Assembly: GCA_903839795.1 (NCBI GenBank)
Contig: CAIMDR010000657.1
Location: forward strand, 1 to 6,706
Direction of reading: 5' to 3'
DNA: 6,706 bases
From: an uncultured Methylococcaceae bacterium
Lineage (GTDB): Bacteria; Pseudomonadota; Gammaproteobacteria; Methylococcales; Methylomonadaceae
A program made the position numbers and the translations under genes. How positions within the stretch are numbered: position 1 is the stretch's first letter; each line of letters begins with the position of its first letter. Below are positions 5,010 to 6,706 of this stretch, piece after piece. The notes beneath the pieces were generated by a model. That model saw nothing but the letters and a program-made list of their open reading frames with translations. It did no database searches and had not been told where the DNA came from.

Positions 5010-6706
5010 TCATTCTTTAAGTGTCTGTTTGAGGATGTTTAACCAAATAGTATTATAATGGGAATCATCCAATAATGCGTGATGATTACAATCAACACTA
5101 TAAGTTTTTATTTTACCGTTAAAAACACCTGTCCAGTCTTGCATTTTACGATTTTTAGTATGAACCATAATAGTATTTTCAATACCTTGCAGAGGATGCT
5201 CAGGTTGATAACATCGAATGGCGTTTGTATAAATTCCGGATATATAACGCCAGTGAAAGCGACGAGGAATTTCTCCCAAATAAACGGTAAGTTTGACTGT
5301 TAGTGGAAAAAGTATTCTCTCATTAGCAAAACTTATACATGCTTTAGCAAAAGTGGTACATCCTTCTTCATTTTCATCTCCGCCTAATGACGATGGATCC
5401 AATAAAAAAAGCAGTGCCACTTTTTTTCCTTGTCTACATAACTGGCATGCTATTTCATACATAATCAAGCCTCCAATAGAAAACCCACCCAAATAATAAG
5501 GCCCATCCGGGTTGATTTGTAAAATGCTTTGCAAATAGTAACTTGCCATATCTGGAATACTGATATGTTTCGCTGCGTTACCATCCAGTGATTGATGATG
5601 TAACAAAAAAAGGGATTTATTAGAATTCAAATTCGTAATTTTCGTTGATACATCCCTACCTAGACTCATACCCCAAAAGAGAGGAGGCAATGTAGAGTTA
5701 ATTTGAAAAGCAGTAATGATTGGATCAGATTTTTGATCTTTTACAAGAATATCCTGTTTCAAGATAACTGCCAGTTGGCTAATCGTAGGAAATTGGAATA
5801 CCCAACTCATAGGTATAGATTTACCAATTTTGGCCTCTATTTTTGTACACAGCACCAATATTAGCAGGGAATGGCCGCCCAATTCGAAGAAATTATCATG
5901 CGTGCCAATCCGGTCAATATTTAGGATTTCCCGCCAAATTGTGACTAACACCTCTTCAATAGACGAACTGGCTGCAACATAGGCTTGTTCAAAGTCGGAG
6001 CGTGTTTGATCCGGTGCGGGTAACGCTTTCCGGTCGAGTTTGCCACTGGGGGTCAGGGGTAGTTCGTCAAGAAAAACAAATGCGGAAGGCACCATGTAAT
6101 CAGGTAACTGTTCTTTTAAAAAAAGGCGTAAGGCATCTATGTTTGACTGCTCAAGTTGTGAGTGAGCCAGATAAGCAATCAGGCGTTTATCACCAGATTG
6201 GTCTTCCCGAACGGCCGCAACCGCTGTATTTATTCCGGGATAATTTTCCAGTACCGCTTCAATTTCGCCCAGCTCAAGACGAAAGCCACGCAGCTTGACC
6301 TGATGGTCAATACGTCCCAGAAACTCAATAGTACCATCTGGCTGATAACGCGCCAGATCGCCGGTTTTGTACAATCGAGAACAAGAGTCATCACTGAAGG
6401 GATCGGCGATAAATTTTTCAGCGGTCAATTCGGGGCGATTGAGATAGCCTCGTGCCAAACCATCGCCGCCAATATGGATTTCACCCGATACACCGATGGG
6501 AACCGGTTGCAAGTGTTTATCCAAGATGTAGATTTGGGTATTGGCAATAGGATGACCTATAGATATAACTTCAGCGAAGGGGGTATCGCTAGATAAACGT
6601 TTAACTGTTGACCATATAGTTGTTTCTGTTGGGCCATAAAGATTCCATACTTCCCTGGATTTTTTTTGTAAATGCATGGCTAAATCACGTGACAATGCTT
6701 CACCAC
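5010..6706 (-). CDS. Non-ribosomal peptide synthetase, termination module (A-T-TE), 5' part beyond window
   Basis: C-terminal end of a modular peptide synthetase. The adenylation domain activates an amino acid as its AMP ester, the carrier domain holds it on phosphopantetheine, and the thioesterase releases the finished peptide by hydrolysis or cyclisation. The frame is open to the right edge. The apparent start near 6695 is a TTG inside the conserved GEAL motif, so the true start lies upstream. Counting from the first full codon (6704), adenylation motifs are: NLYGPTE at 21-27, GEIHIGGDGLARGY near 74-87, YKTGDLARYQPDG at 112-124, the GRID to LGEIE motif at 130-149, and PSGKLDRKALP at 219-229 with catalytic K222. 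The carrier motif DNFFELGGHSLL has its phosphopantetheine Ser at 279. The thioesterase has GFSIGG with nucleophile S409, LLDP with D436, and a probable catalytic His541 in CNHHALL. The visible specificity residues suggest Gly or Cys. Condensation and earlier modules are not visible. The product is unknown. Confidence 0.95.
   Translation of the reverse strand, partial: GEALSRDLAMHLQKKSREVWNLYGPTETTIWSTVKRLSSDTPFAEVISIGHPIANTQIYILDKHLQPVPIGVSGEIHIGGDGLARGYLNRPELTAEKFIADPFSDDSCSRLYKTGDLARYQPDGTIEFLGRIDHQVKLRGFRLELGEIEAVLENYPGINTAVAAVREDQSGDKRLIAYLAHSQLEQSNIDALRLFLKEQLPDYMVPSAFVFLDELPLTPSGKLDRKALPAPDQTRSDFEQAYVAASSSIEEVLVTIWREILNIDRIGTHDNFFELGGHSLLILVLCTKIEAKIGKSIPMSWVFQFPTISQLAVILKQDILVKDQKSDPIITAFQINSTLPPLFWGMSLGRDVSTKITNLNSNKSLFLLHHQSLDGNAAKHISIPDMASYYLQSILQINPDGPYYLGGFSIGGLIMYEIACQLCRQGKKVALLFLLDPSSLGGDENEEGCTTFAKACISFANERILFPLTVKLTVYLGEIPRRFHWRYISGIYTNAIRCYQPEHPLQGIENTIMVHTKNRKMQDWTGVFNGKIKTYSVDCNHHALLDDSHYNTIWLNILKQTLKE

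Noticed and set aside
5079..6596. Plus-strand open frames at 5079-5303, 5293-5496, 6002-6298 and 6162-6596
   Set aside because: They are antisense to the peptide synthetase, whose motifs fix the coding frame, and have no independent support.
6693..6695. TTG as start codon of the peptide synthetase gene
   Set aside because: The frame stays open to the window edge and the upstream codons complete the conserved GEAL adenylation motif, so the TTG is an internal leucine codon.

Overview
The window reads as bacterial chromosome, most likely from a gammaproteobacterium. The E1 of its pyruvate dehydrogenase is the homodimeric AceE type of about 890 residues, as in Escherichia coli, followed by aceF and lpdA in the usual order. 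I cannot name a genus from sequence alone. An environmental gammaproteobacterium such as a methanotroph would fit, but that is a guess. All four protein genes are on the minus strand, so transcription runs from the right edge to the left edge.

Right part (5010-6706): the 3' end of a non-ribosomal peptide synthetase gene, cut by the window edge. It covers the last half of an adenylation domain, a carrier (T/PCP) domain and a C-terminal thioesterase, so this is the termination module of an assembly line. The visible specificity residues of the adenylation domain (L, I, W and the invariant K, preceded by an incomplete codon that could be Gly or Ser) match the published glycine and cysteine codes.

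Middle (4619-5009): a non-coding gap of about 390 bp between the peptide synthetase and the pyruvate dehydrogenase operon. Its distal part holds a compact structured element: short terminal inverted repeats at 4880-4888 and 4975-4983 enclosing a perfect 15-bp hairpin at 4907-4939. It could be a MITE- or REP-like insertion or a transcription-end structure for the synthetase gene. The part nearer aceE holds spaced short direct repeats and weak promoter-like hexamers, and should contain the aceE promoter.

Left part (1-4618): aceE, aceF and lpdA (the last truncated by the left edge), with gaps of 15 and 17 nt, almost certainly one operon. Together they encode the three enzymes of the pyruvate dehydrogenase complex (E1, E2, E3), which converts pyruvate, CoA and NAD+ to acetyl-CoA, CO2 and NADH. 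E2 carries a single lipoyl domain.

I saw no RNA gene, CRISPR array, transposase or phage gene. The pyruvate dehydrogenase part is ordinary. The items most worth a second look are the structured intergenic element and the termination module (partial substrate code, atypical thioesterase entry motif, base-composition change). I found no convincing new biological system here.
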